DNA of 64,000 nucleotides, from contig JBAJFG010000047.1 of assembly GCA_037903475.1 (NCBI GenBank), forward strand, positions 62,001-126,000, in the 5' to 3' direction. A program made the position numbers and the translations under genes. The DNA comes from Ancylostoma caninum (lineage: Eukaryota; Nematoda; Chromadorea; Rhabditida; Ancylostomatidae). This document shows, piece by piece, positions 11,701 through 19,382 of this stretch. Within the stretch, counting starts at the first letter, position 1, and each line of letters opens with the position of its first letter. The notes under the pieces were generated by a model. The model searched no databases. It saw only the letters and a list, made by a program, of their open reading frames with translations, and was not told where the DNA came from.

Positions 11701-12267
11701 TGTATCTTTCCACAGAGAGGAAAAAGGAATACTTGGACGCAATTTACTCTTCTAATCATTCCCGACTACTGTCAAACATTGGTCGGAGGATGCACTGGCA
11801 TGACTGATTTCATGAAAAATAAACAGAAATTGTTGATAATTAAATACCGAGCTGTCGTGAAGCCTCACATAGTTGTATCTCCTTTAAAAGTGTTCGATGA
11901 GAGCGTCTGTGCTAGTGCTTTATTACAGTAAGCTTTCAGCGCTTAGCATCTTCCTCAGGACTTGATGCTGCATTTCCATACTATACTTTTTAATACTACT
12001 TATTGCACTGATATTGTGTGTGTTAAGGTCTGAGGAAGGTGCTAAGCCCCGAAAGCTTACCGGAGTAAAGCGCTAATACAGAAGCTCCCATCGAACACCG
12101 ATGAAGAATAAGCTGTTGAAATAAACCAATACTGTTTCCCTGAATGAGTTAAAATTAGAAGTACCTCGAGATGTTGAGCCTTCCGAGTTATTCGCTGGCT
12201 TTTTCGCTCGAGCATGTCTGTGCACATAGTTGTTCTTGCGACGGTTATCTCCGTTGGAGGCAGACAT
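2473..12267 (-). CDS. znf-598: ZNF598/Hel2-type E3 ubiquitin ligase (17 exons)
   Basis: The family recognises collided ribosomes and ubiquitinates 40S proteins such as eS10 and uS10 in the cytosol. Exons read 5'->3' on the minus strand: 12267-12165, 8595-8489, 8426-8244, 8027-7867, 7786-7690, 7636-7557, 6828-6703, 6639-6525, 6455-6376, 6317-6215, 5915-5802, 5735-5587, 5421-5319, 5260-5141, 5064-4615, 4195-4016, 2718-2473. They sum to 839 codons including the stop (838 aa; human ZNF598 is about 900). Domains in order: RING (residues 86-125), C2H2-like fingers, two ED-FP motifs, Lys/Glu-rich linker, PPGF/PPGL repeats. Phases agree at every junction, but the 7690/7636 junction only by choosing a weak acceptor. 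The C-terminal domain of vertebrate ZNF598 is not found, so the 3' end may be incomplete. Family identity is secure; individual boundaries are inferred. Confidence 0.85.
2781..2804. repeat. Mariner left terminal inverted repeat
   Basis: 24 bp, exact reverse complement of 3939-3962, preceded by the TA target duplication at 2779-2780. Confidence 0.95.
2925..3777 (+). pseudogene. Mariner transposase, frameshifted remnant
   Basis: Reading starts at ATG 2925 (MAERIVLDSKQVR) and moves to another frame near 3038 (VSYDTAKVWFRKF, then GRPTEVDDERLLELVEED and HDTIAVHLHGFGKKWK). It then continues in other frames through TGDRKW near 3390, HDNARSHVG near 3592 and SDLAPTDCHLF near 3690, ending at a stop at 3775-3777. 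The three aspartates of the mariner DD34D catalytic triad (TGD, HDN, APTD) can all be located but lie in different frames, and the usual TGDEKW reads TGDRKW. The helix-turn-helix region is also interrupted. It cannot make a working transposase as it stands. Confidence 0.9.
3939..3962. repeat. Mariner right terminal inverted repeat
   Basis: 24 bp, exact reverse complement of 2781-2804, followed by TA at 3963-3964. Confidence 0.95.
4016..4195 (-). CDS. znf-598: ZNF598 exon 16: Ser/Pro-rich linker
   Basis: Acceptor TATTTTCAG before 4195 and donor AAT|GTACGT at 4015; 60 codons, phase 0 at both ends. It encodes a low-complexity linker (TESSLFSNLSLSNVLG, then TQVAPLPPEAVQLPP). The sequence around the donor (ACATTAGTA) recurs 45 bp downstream in the intron next to the mariner. 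Confidence 0.7.
4615..5064 (-). CDS. znf-598: ZNF598 exon 15: charged Lys/Glu-rich linker
   Basis: The largest exon, 150 codons, phase 0 to 0, acceptor ATTTAG before 5064 and donor TGG|GTGAGC at 4614. It starts VPAKPRKEKKTRRVQQKD and is rich in K, E, S and P throughout, as expected for the disordered middle of ZNF598. No catalytic motif is seen. Plus-strand open frames over it are mirror artefacts. Confidence 0.8.
5141..5260 (-). CDS. znf-598: ZNF598 exon 14
   Basis: 40 codons, phase 0 to 0, acceptor GGCTTTCTAG and donor GAG|GTTAGC. It encodes TVIVGCKVPNNAKQLPQP followed by DVWPDRPVTTPAKEVEPEQW. It links the ED-FP region to the charged linker. Confidence 0.75.
5319..5421 (-). CDS. znf-598: ZNF598 exon 13: second ED-FP motif
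   Basis: Acceptor ATTTCAG, donor AAA|GTATGA. Encodes PVEDFPALP followed by SAWGAKKNAK. The ED-FP-x-L signature recurs in ZNF598 proteins across animals, and the SAW-x-x-KK pattern that follows is also family-like. Confidence 0.8.
5587..5735 (-). CDS. znf-598: ZNF598 exon 12
   Basis: Acceptor AACTTTTCAG, donor CA|GTAAGT (phase 2). Encodes NLRPVNFPRLNRVNHAGG and a Ser/Gln/Asn-rich stretch. The upstream intron (5736-5801) was placed to keep phase; the unspliced reading through it is also open, so the junction is less sure. Confidence 0.65.
5802..5915 (-). CDS. znf-598: ZNF598 exon 11: first ED-FP motif
   Basis: Encodes YTPQNEDFPSLAPSL, a clear ED-FP-S-L motif. Acceptor GCGCAG before 5915 and donor GCG|GTTTGT keep phase 0 at both ends (38 codons). 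Other acceptors slightly upstream break the frame. Confidence 0.75.
6215..6317 (-). CDS. znf-598: ZNF598 exon 10
   Basis: Acceptor TCGTTGCAG, donor AAA|GTAATT. Encodes a basic/proline-rich segment (TRREAPTNAPVPRREK). Confidence 0.75.
6376..6455 (-). CDS. znf-598: ZNF598 exon 9
   Basis: Acceptor TTTCTTTGCAG, donor CG|GTGAGA. Encodes SKEHSNRRAAVGLDFQFS, which matches the R-x(n)-DLQF segment that follows the last zinc finger in ZNF598 proteins. Confidence 0.8.
6525..6639 (-). CDS. znf-598: ZNF598 exon 8: zinc finger
   Basis: Acceptor CCATTCAG, donor AAG|GTAGTA; 38 codons. Encodes GELVAHYKEQHFLCEFEEC and then GIAFSNQMDLNLHK. This matches the family's L-x2-H-x4-HFLC and the following [TI]AF-x(4)-DL-x2-H finger, with Cys and His ligands in place. 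Confidence 0.85.
6703..6828 (-). CDS. znf-598: ZNF598 exon 7: zinc finger
   Basis: Acceptor GTGTTTTCAG, donor AA|GTAGGT (phase 2, joins exon 8 to give a Lys). Encodes CLFCDQRFFDEEF, then HLRKEHFFCGFCESEGK. The C-x2-C...H-x4-H and FC-x-FC pattern is a close match to ZNF598's best-conserved finger. Confidence 0.9.
7557..7640 (-). CDS. znf-598: ZNF598 exon 6, boundaries uncertain
   Basis: Encodes RKTYTRDGLQRHIRAGDRDD, matching the ER[KR]-x-Y-[ST]-R-x(2)-L-x-[RA]H block of the family. The donor TTG|GTACCT at 7556 gives the phase needed for exon 7; the stronger-looking donor at 7563 does not. The natural acceptor ATATTATAG (exon from 7640) puts the exon out of frame with exon 5, while a weak AG four bases on (exon from 7636) restores it. 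The C-x2-C pair normally found before this block is missing in either case. Confidence 0.6.
7690..7786 (-). CDS. znf-598: ZNF598 exon 5: zinc finger
   Basis: Acceptor GCAGACTAG, perfect donor AAG|GTAGGT. Encodes VDILSHMHREHHPVFK, the helix and histidines of the first C2H2-like finger; its C-x2-C pair is at the end of exon 4 (HVCKLCK). Confidence 0.7.
7867..8027 (-). CDS. znf-598: ZNF598 exon 4
   Basis: Acceptor GAGTTTCAG, donor AG|GTAGTT. Encodes FVSNGFGTTFAPLRS, then EDRYGLRFENADAITRYEK and CKLC. It occupies the RING-to-finger linker, where the family has a [YF]-[GD]-[IL]-x-F block. Confidence 0.75.
8244..8426 (-). CDS. znf-598: ZNF598 exon 3: RING domain
   Basis: Acceptor TTTCTTACAG, donor ACG|GTTAGT; exactly 61 codons, phase 0 to 0. 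All eight zinc ligands of a C3HC4-type RING are present: CTIC, then CNHPVCIEC, then CSVC (residues 86-125). Spacing and the flanking RIRVL segment are those of ZNF598/Hel2. This exon carries the E2-binding activity of the ligase. Confidence 0.93.
8489..8595 (-). CDS. znf-598: ZNF598 exon 2
   Basis: Acceptor AATTTTAG, donor AAG|GTTGTT. Encodes SSRSSQLSREERGQNLQYRN and YEQMIDTAK. The first two bases complete a Glu codon with exon 1, which supports joining across the 3.6-kb intron. An internal ATG (MQKYEQM) could serve as an alternative start. Confidence 0.7.
8829..9080 (+). repeat. Dispersed repeat, copy 1
   Basis: The stretch runs from GGCACCATTCCAAGTTAGG through GCTGAACACAAATACCACATC to GTAGGGTTACGAC. 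It matches 10882-11070 in direct orientation with many changes. The CTGAACACGAATAC phrase is also shared with the Helitron repeats at 868-1390. Confidence 0.6.
10882..11070 (+). repeat. Dispersed repeat, copy 2
   Basis: Diverged direct copy of 8829-9080 (GGCACTATTCCACAATAGGG, GGTGCTAAACACGAATATCG, GTAGGCTTACGACAGG). It contains a 12-bp G run. No coding capacity is seen. Confidence 0.6.
11890..12098. mobile_element. Fold-back MITE with inverted arms of about 72 bp
   Basis: The left arm begins GTGTTCGATGAGAGCGTCTG and contains AAGCTTTC.G.GCTTAGCA.CTTCCTCAG. The right arm is its reverse complement with about 15% mismatches. The loop is about 65 bp. No obvious target duplication was identified. 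It lies just downstream of ZNF598 exon 1 inside intron 1. Confidence 0.8.
12165..12267 (-). CDS. znf-598: ZNF598 exon 1 (start codon)
   Basis: ATG at 12267-12265 opens MSASNGDNRRKNNYVHRHAR, a basic disordered N-terminus, and ends at donor CGA G|GTACTT (phase 1). The one leftover base plus the first two of exon 2 give Glu, so the long splice is in phase. A T-rich acceptor sits 11 bases upstream of the ATG. The link to exon 2 rests on phase and strand, not on conserved sequence. Confidence 0.65.
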
Positions 12268-12278
12268 AGTTGTGACTT

Positions 12279-12290
12279 CTGAATAAAACT
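12279..12290 (-). promoter_or_regulatory. Likely spliced-leader acceptor for ZNF598
   Basis: AGTTTTATTCAG on the minus strand, 11 bases before the ATG at 12267, is a good nematode 3' splice site without a matching upstream donor in frame. This is the usual look of a trans-splice site. Confidence 0.55.
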
Positions 12291-12542
12291 TGTATTCCAA
12301 CAAAAACGGAAAGACTGAACTTAAAGGTCCTTAAGAGACAGGGCAGCCAATGAGCACTGGTAGTTAATATTGAAGCAACTAAAAAAGGAGAAGGGCTCAG
12401 GATAAGGAAGATTCTCCGAGCAGTCCCCGGTTGTTGCACAACAACGAGTCGTTTTTTTTTTGCATCGAACCACAGTAGGCTGCAGCTTTGGCATTAGAGC
12501 GAGCCGAGCGTACTGCAGCGGTCCTTTAAGCGGATGACTCAC

Positions 12543-12632
12543 GGCGGCGGCTAATTTCATGCGACTTGGATCCTCTGAGTCAGACTCCTCATCTCGAGAT
12601 CGAGAGCAAACAGTTTCTTGTGGCAGCGTTTA
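12543..12632 (-). CDS. Candidate exon of an unidentified gene upstream of ZNF598
   Basis: On the minus strand a frame reads SRDEESDSEDPSRMKLAAA and ends at a good donor GCC|GTGAGT (12542). The acidic Ser/Asp/Glu stretch is protein-like and differs from the surrounding frames. A possible next exon after acceptor AACTACCAG (near 12356) would read CSLAALSLKDL and stop at about 12320, only about 45 bp before the ZNF598 acceptor. No upstream exon could be fixed, partly because a repeat begins at 12839. It may be a partial gene or chance. Confidence 0.3.
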
Positions 12633-12838
12633 TATTGATTCAGGCGCTGGTACTCCATGAGGACGGTATATACATTTTTGCTGCAAGTAAGATCAGCGTT
12701 GCTACAAGTTAAGCTTCCGCAGTATGTCTCCTTTACATTTCGTGATCCTTCCTTTGTGTCCCATTTGTTGTATCGGTATTTTTGTCTTTTGTCTTTCTCT
12801 TCGTATTTTCCGCCTTGAAAGTGACGTTGGTTTACTAT

Positions 12839-14106
12839 CTCAGGCACTTTCAGCGGACGATCCGCGCGCCAAAACCTTGGTTGCGGACGGGCCGCGGACC
12901 CAAAATGTGGGCGGAGCTTCGCAGCGGACCAGCCGCGGACCCATTCTGAACACGGACCATCCGCGCGCCTTAATTTTGGCGTGAACTGTGAAACAACCGC
13001 GACGAAATATTACAGCATTTTATTCATTTGAATTCAAATTGCCGCGAACCCAGTGCTGACTGAACGTCGTATCCATTCTACCTATTTTTCTACCTATTTT
13101 TCGTTTGTTTTGAGTGTCTTGGTGTGCGGTGAAGTCACACACGCTTTGGTTTTCAATCGTCTCCCGTTTTCGTATACATAGAGGAATGCTCTTGTTTTAC
13201 ACTTTTCAAAATTTAGGGTCACTTGAAGTGCGTTACTGCCCCTCAGACCTCAGACCATTGTCGGAGAAGGCGAAGTGACAGAAGAAGTTGCGTCTGGCGC
13301 CGCTCCACAAGCTGAGCAGCCGAATCAAGCAGTGGTACAGTGAGGCCGAGAAGTTCAGAAAGAGCACATCATCAGTTGGTTACTTCTTTATAATTCTTAG
13401 CTTACCTGTCATTTTTACTAGTTCATCTAGTGAACAGCTGTAGATACCACATATTATACTTTTGAAGGGAACACGCACTACGGCTGCATCTATGGGTGAC
13501 GGAGAAGAAGGCTTTGAAGTTCATAACCTTTTACAGTGAGTTCGTTTCTGTAGTTCCCAACGTCACTGTTGATAAGGAGCGTTTGGATTTTCAGAGATAC
13601 GAATGATCTATACGACACCTAATAGGGCAGGCAGTGCAGGCGGCAAGAAGGGTGTATTTATGAATATCGATATATAGAGGATATGTACAATACTCGTGAC
13701 GCCACGGTCACTGATGTATTGTACACCTCCTTCTACTTATTCGTTCATTCTTGTCTGGTATTATTTCAAGCTGTATAGACGTTGTCACGTAGACTCCTGT
13801 CATTTGAAGCTATATTTGCTTTGTTTGTACTAAGATAATGGTAAAATAAACTAATCATTTATTATATGTGATGTTAACGTTTTGTCCATTTGTGATATGA
13901 AGCGTTTAGACTGTTAAAGAAAAGGTAGAGGACGGAGCTATTCACCGGTTCTCAGAAAGGCGCGCGGCTGGTCCGTTGAAGGCACGCGGCTGGTCCGCTA
14001 GCAAGCAGCAGCGGACGGCCCGCGCACCCAAGTCCTGGCCAATTCTCAACCCTTACGCGGGCCGTCCTGTATTGGGTGCGCGCGCCATCCGCTGAAAGTG
14101 CCTGAG
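12839..14106. mobile_element. Modular GC-rich inverted-repeat element, CTCAG-type (element 1)
   Basis: 1268 bp bounded by CTCAGGCACTTTCAGCGGA and its exact reverse complement, with AT directly outside both ends (2-bp duplication). Just inside each end lie several GC-rich modules built on GCGGAC..GYCCGCG (12852-12975 and 13950-14090). The middle, about 950 bp, is ordinary AT-rich sequence with no transposase-like frame. Sub-terminal module arrays and a 2-bp duplication recall CACTA/Mirage-type DNA transposons, but the termini do not read CACTA, so the superfamily is an inference. Confidence 0.75.
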
Positions 14107-14142
14107 ATGGTGCATAAGACATGTAAGTGATCTGTGCACTAA

Positions 14143-14370
14143 GGCGTTATTTATGGTTGATGCGCGTCAAATTTGACGCTGTGATGTACAGTGCAGAATG
14201 AAGAGGAGAAGAGAATCCTTGCCAGGAAGCGAATGTTCCTGGTTTGCCGTCGCGATGGCTGCGCGAAGAAAACTGCGTTTCGATCTTCGTCGCATCCAGA
14301 TATCGCGAATACTCCATGGAATTTCAGGCCGACTCGTCAAATTTGACGCGCATCAACCATAAATACTGCC
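14143..14370. mobile_element. MITE family 1, copy 1 (PIF/Harbinger-like?)
   Basis: 228 bp with inverted ends containing TATTTATGGTTGATGCGCGT followed by CAAATTTGACG. A second copy lies inverted at 15246-15441. Flanks TAA/AAA would fit a 3-bp duplication of the PIF/Harbinger kind. It starts 36 bp after the element ending at 14106. No coding capacity. Confidence 0.8.
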
Positions 14371-15245
14371 AAAGGACAAGCATGCAGTTTCTATGTTCTT
14401 AACTTGTCCTGCACCACATCGTTTTTCTGTTTGTCTGGCCACTTCTACAATCGTATCTTCAAAAACACTGTGGTAAAAGTGGAAACAGATAAGGTAGGAT
14501 TCCCATAAGAACGGGATTAAATTATTCAGAGTTGATATTAATACTTTGGAAGGGAAGGATTGAGATTGCAAGAGGCAGCACCAGCATTACTTTTGTTCTT
14601 TCAAAATTTTCTGTAACTCTAGATTTTTTTGGGTGAGGACGAACGCAGGGATCAAATTTATCGGCGGCGGGGTGTTTGGGCTCAGCTAAAAAAGGGTTCT
14701 GTCTCTTTTCTCCAGTAATCCAACTTCCAATGTTTTGAATGTTATTGCCTCATTTTTTGATTCCTAGCACTATTGTTCCACTACTTTTACTAAGTAACAA
14801 AGATGAATGGCCGCTTCGGAGCATTCGTAATAAAACTGTCACCTAAACGGTTCATTCGAAAGGAAAAGGTACGAAAAATTTTAATACATCTAAGGGAAGT
14901 AATACGCTTCTGAATCGGGACCAAATACGATGTCGTAGAATCCCCTGAAAAATTGTGCGAGGAGACTTTCACATGCTGAACACAAAGATTAGGTCTTCAA
15001 CTGAATAAAAATGACGTCGTTTGACAAAATGAGCACCGACTCCGCGATCAGCATAGCAAGTACCCTTCTATGGGAAAATTTTGGAGGGTTTTAAGAATTA
15101 CATTTCAAGAATTTCACCCCTCTGCGTGAACCTTCCTGGCTGTCACTTAGCGGCTGCGCGCTGCGTGCGTACCCGCGGGCCACCGTCAGCCACGCCTCTT
15201 TTTTGGCTGAGCCCAAACGCGCGCTTTCCAATTTATCGAATCTTA
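14371..15245. other. No supported gene; one protein-like minus-strand frame
   Basis: On the minus strand FEDTIVEVARQTEKRCGAGQ (about 14480-14400) follows a CCACAG acceptor and looks protein-like, but no partner exon was found and the frame runs into the MITE. A short repeat at 14697-14764 recurs at 19143-19211. Confidence 0.35.
14697..14764 (+). repeat. Dispersed 68-bp repeat, copy 1
   Basis: TTCTGTCTCTTTTCTCCAG followed by AATCCAACTTCCAATGTTTT recurs in direct orientation at 19143-19211 with only a few differences. Confidence 0.7.
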
Positions 15246-15441
15246 GGTGGTATTTATGGTTGATGCGCGTCAAATTTGATGCGTCGTCCTGAAATTTCAC
15301 GAAGTATTATTCGCGATGTCTCAATGCGGCGAAAATCGAAACGCAGTCTTGTTCGCGCTGCCATCGCGACGACAAAACCAGGAACACTTGGTTAACACTT
15401 GGTTCCTGCTAATGATACGCGTATCATCCGTAAATACCGCC
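15246..15441. mobile_element. MITE family 1, copy 2
   Basis: 196 bp, inverted relative to 14143-14370, sharing the ends (GGTGGTATTTATGGTTGATG) and most of the inside (GCGACGACAAAACCAGGAAC). Flanks TTA/TTT. The right inverted end is more diverged (ATACGCGTATCATCCGTAAA). Confidence 0.75.
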
Positions 15442-18400
15442 TTTCGCCAAAAACTGATATGGTTGGTCCCACGTTGGCCTATCAGGAAAGAGTGGCCGTT
15501 TTGCGCCGATTGAAGTAGGAAAGCAAGTTTCGAAGCGCTCAAATTATCGGACGTGAAATTTATCGTGGCTACTGTCTTTATCAGAAACCAGTAGGAAATA
15601 CCATTGGAATTCAGTGCTTTGTGAAAAAAAGTGTTATAGTAATGTGATTTTCTTCGTTCCTCTTTATGGAAACATCAAAAAGCTTTGTAAAAAACAAAGT
15701 CTATTGTAGTAATATGATTTTCTTCGTTTCTCTATATGGAAACACTAAAGAGCTGATGGATCGCAATAGCAATAATTGTTAGCAACTCATCTTTTGTGCT
15801 TCGACTTAAAAGATTGCACAAAGCTGGGTTTTCTGGATGCATTTCGAATCGAAATCTCTTACTCATTGCCACTCATATGATTTAATCATTTAAGCTTACT
15901 GGCAGGACAAATATGGATTATTGCATCAGAAGAATAATAACGAATATGCGATTTTGACCGCAAAAACTTCCAGAAACCCACTGATCAGAGCAATTCCATC
16001 TCAATTCGGTGTGAGGAGTACGGATTTCTGCTACTCGTTCATCCAGATTTTGCCTTTCCTATTGAATTTACGTGTCTTCTCACTGTTCTTTCATTTCTTT
16101 CCACAGCCATCACTGCAGTGGTGCCGGTTGCGTACGGAGTATTTGTTGGCAAATCGATCCCGCGCGCTCGAGGCCAAATCATACTCCTCCTGCCACGACA
16201 CTAATTTGACGCTGAAAAAGGCGAAAAGAGTGGAAATCGCACCTCTGCGGTACTGAAGGCGGTGCTGATGATGAGGCAAGCATCGACCTGTAAGCTTATC
16301 TAATGTTCTTTAGTCCATCTTCTCTCTATGTGGCATCAGTGTTTAAATTTTCTCCATCCTCTACCATGAAAAGTGTTGAGCCTTTCTATCAGTGCCCATT
16401 CTACGGTCGAATTCTCACCGTGGGCACCCATCAAAATCGTGATTCATCATTTGCACTCAGCCCTCTCGCAGGCACTCATCCTGGTATTGTTCTCAGTGTC
16501 ACGGTTTGAAATCCTCTATCTGGTTTTTCTTTTCGTCATAGTCATCATAGTAGTAATTGTAAACATGCAAATGTTGCGTTCAGTTCTCTATTACGAAAAA
16601 AAAAACGGTTTGATTTACACGTTAAAAATTATTCCGATATAGGATCAACTGTTCATATCCTAATGCTACATATGTAACAGTTCTAGTAATTCGACGTGTG
16701 ATTCATCTACAGGCATGACACTACAGGTGGTTCAGAAATGAGTCGGTATTGGTGCATTTTTACGTAAAGAGGTTAGAGAGGCCTTTGTCAAGTCATGCAC
16801 AGGGTCAAGCGTAGGATGGTAATTTACTAAGGGGGGTCGCCTCGGGGGGAGCAGGGGGGTCGCCTGAAGAGGGTAGTATGATAACAGCAAGCTTTGAAGT
16901 TCATTTTCCACCAGCGAGCTCCAAGTTCGATTCCTCGTGAGGATGGTGGTTTCTTCTCTTAGTAACAGGAATAACAAGTGTAAAATCGTCGGTGACCACT
17001 TTCTTCTCAAGCTTGGACATTTTATTTGACTGTAAGTCGACTCTTAGGGTCCAATAATATGTAGCTCGAAAGACAATTCCGTGGATGGTGTCCTAGAACC
17101 TGTGGACATCACATGGCGCTCTGAAGCTACGTATGGAGGCGGTTTCCCAGAATCAAACCCTGTGAGGACGCAAAATCCCACGGCTTCTCATTCATTGGAA
17201 TTTTTTTATAGCGATAAGACCACACAAGACATGACCGCAAAATTTGTTAAATTTGAGGAATGTTCGCACTCAATACCTCACAGAACCAGAAGGTCCTGTA
17301 AGAAATGACCCTATGCACAAGAAATAGCAAATCTTCCTCTATTGTAAAACCTTGAAGCTGTTCCCTCTTATGAAGTAGTTATGAAGTTATTCGCCTCAGA
17401 TTAGCACCACATTCTTGAACTTGCCAAAAATTAGGTTTTTTGCCGTGGCTTTTTTTCAGCGCAAATTTAAAAGCTGACAGAACCTCAAATGTGATTCTGA
17501 AACAGGAAGTCAAGCTCTATACTCTCGTAAAATTTCAGCTCTCAACATTACCTGGGACGAGTTTTATTCCGTTGGTAAACCTATGGTAAACCGTTGGTAA
17601 AAATGCCAATTTTCCCATCTTTTTACCAACGAATTTCCACCCAAGTTTAACCCTAGTCATCTAAATCTCTTGGGGTAAAAGAATGTGCAAAAGGAAGCGC
17701 AAATCTTCCTCATAGCAGAACGACTTAAGCAGTTTTCCTAGGTCACCTGTCATCCCTTTTTTAATTCCTGACAAACAACCATACATCTGCACGTGTACGA
17801 ATCTAATTCTGAGTGGAAGGACACCACTTACGCACGACTTCCAGACCTCGAAAATGGTCCTGAGATTTTCTTTTTGTTCACACACATGGATACTTGATTT
17901 CCGACTGCTCCACATTCATTTTTCCATTTTTGCAAAAATTAGTCTTCGGCGGGGATCGAACACTGAACCTGCTTGAGCATGAATACGACTTCTGCGTGAC
18001 TCCAGTTGCTTATAATAAATTAGATGCGTGACTGGTTGTTGATAAAACTAGAAATTCAAAAATAAAAAGTAATAATTGAAAATTGAAAAATTAATTTTAA
18101 AAATTAATTTATTTCAAAAAAAATATCTTCCGGATATTTTGAAAGTGTTGAATTTCAATAACTAAAAACTTTAAAAAAAGATTCTGGAGGGGGTCGCATT
18201 TTTCCCGTCTACCACCCGTCAAAAAAGATTCTGGGGGGATCGCTTCGAGGTCGAATTTTTACCAACACAACGCTTGACCCTGGTCATGCATGTTCAAGCT
18301 TGTTAGTCGCAGTGATTTTTAACTGCTAAACATGCTAGAAAGAGTCCCGGAAATGATGTGGGAGTACGTGGAGCACATGTCTCCGATAAGTGGCATACCG

Positions 18401-19274
18401 ACTCCCTGATGAATGGCCTGTACCGCATTGTGTTGCACATGAAGAAAAAAAAAGATTACGCGACATCGATACATCATCAAATTCGACAAGTGAACCCCAC
18501 CGGGAGTGAGTGGACGAGTTTTCCAAAACCACTTCGCAGAATAAGCAAAAATCTCGTAATAACCTATTTTTGGTCCTCCTATGTATTTTACTATTGTCTT
18601 TTAGACATTGATGTTGTTATTTGATTCCACATCAATACTGGAATCGTATTGTTCTCAAATATTGTTTTTCTAGGCGGTCCGGGTTTTCTCTTTTTTCTGC
18701 CCAGCCTCTTCCGTCTGCTACTGCCACTGCAAATAATGTACCAGGCGGAGGGGGCATGGGAAAAAGTGTAGTCTCCACCACTTTGGGGCCCGGACAGGGA
18801 ATAAAATAATGGGAGTATCATCAAATAATTAATAATAAATCAATGTTGTAGGAAGACAACGACACAACGATATAAGGTGCTATACTCCACGCGTAGTATG
18901 ACAGCAACCTACGGCGTTTCTTGTATGCGCATGATAGGATCACTCGGCCGTCGCTTGAGATCAACTAAGCTTTCTCTTGTAGTGGACTCGTCACATTACT
19001 ACCAGTCTCGGGTGATAAAAACACTAATTTGGAATCAGAGGGCCACGAAATACATTTTTTAACATCTGACGCCCCATTCTTCATCTATTCATACAGAACT
19101 CAATTTCTGTGATTAGTAGGTTTCAAGCTAGTATATCCTAGCGTTCTGTCTCTTTTCTCCAGGAATCCAACTTCCAATGTTTTGAATTTTATTGCTTCAT
19201 TTTTTGATTCCAAGTTCTATTGTAATGTTGTGATCTTATCCTTTTCGCTGCATTCCATAACAACTATTTTTTCA
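15442..19274. other. Gene-poor stretch
   Basis: No gene can be assembled. Noted: a T-rich acceptor CTTTCCACAG at 16107 followed by open frames in more than one phase; MKSVEPFYQCPFYGRI at 16367 without splice partners; tRNA B-box-like words near 16923 and 17950 (rejected); and GGGTCGC-rich short repeats near 16840 and 18190. A plus-strand candidate last exon at 18674-18809 (after TTTTTCTAG, reading SVVSTTLGPGQGIK, stop, overlapping an AATAAA) has no matching upstream exon. Confidence 0.4.
19143..19211 (+). repeat. Dispersed 68-bp repeat, copy 2
   Basis: Near-identical to 14697-14764. It lies about 65 bp upstream of the trans-splice acceptor of the following gene, so the copy may sit in its promoter region. 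Confidence 0.7.
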
Positions 19275-19275
19275 G
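19262..19275 (+). promoter_or_regulatory. Likely spliced-leader acceptor of the 19383 gene
   Basis: AACTATTTTTTCAG is a strong nematode acceptor with no in-frame upstream exon, 107 bases before the ATG at 19383. Trans-splicing here would leave a 5' leader containing a 17-codon upstream ORF (19315-19365). Confidence 0.55.
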
Positions 19276-19314
19276 AATAAAACATTGCTGCGACCACAAC
19301 CTTCGGATATTTTG

Positions 19315-19365
19315 ATGAGCAACTCTAGCAAGAGTATAGATCATTTTATTTATTGGCGGAACTAG
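19315..19365 (+). other. Upstream ORF in the 5' leader
   Basis: ATG at 19315 opens a 16-residue frame (MSNSSKSIDHFIYWRN) closed by TAG at 19363-19365, 17 bases before the main ATG. If the acceptor at 19275 is used, ribosomes meet this ATG first, so it could reduce translation of the main frame. Confidence 0.45.
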
Positions 19366-19382
19366 GAAACTATTTCTCTGCT

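Larger units (their letters stand above)
8596..12164. other. ZNF598 intron 1, filled with repeats
   Basis: 3.57 kb without a supported exon. It holds a diverged repeat pair (8829-9080 and 10882-11070), a 12-bp G run at 10941-10952, two GTGGAGTATAGCACC motifs (near 11194 and 11357) and a fold-back MITE (11890-12098). Short open frames here overlap these repeats or lack splice context. Confidence 0.6.

Noticed and set aside
16880..16945. tRNA-like B box (AAGTTCGATTCC) near 16923 and GTTCGATCCCCGC on the minus strand near 17950
   Set aside because: No A box, acceptor stem or cloverleaf can be drawn around either; a SINE relic is possible but unsupported.
18674..18809. Possible last exon with AATAAA overlapping the stop
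   Set aside because: No upstream exon in matching phase; kept only as a note.
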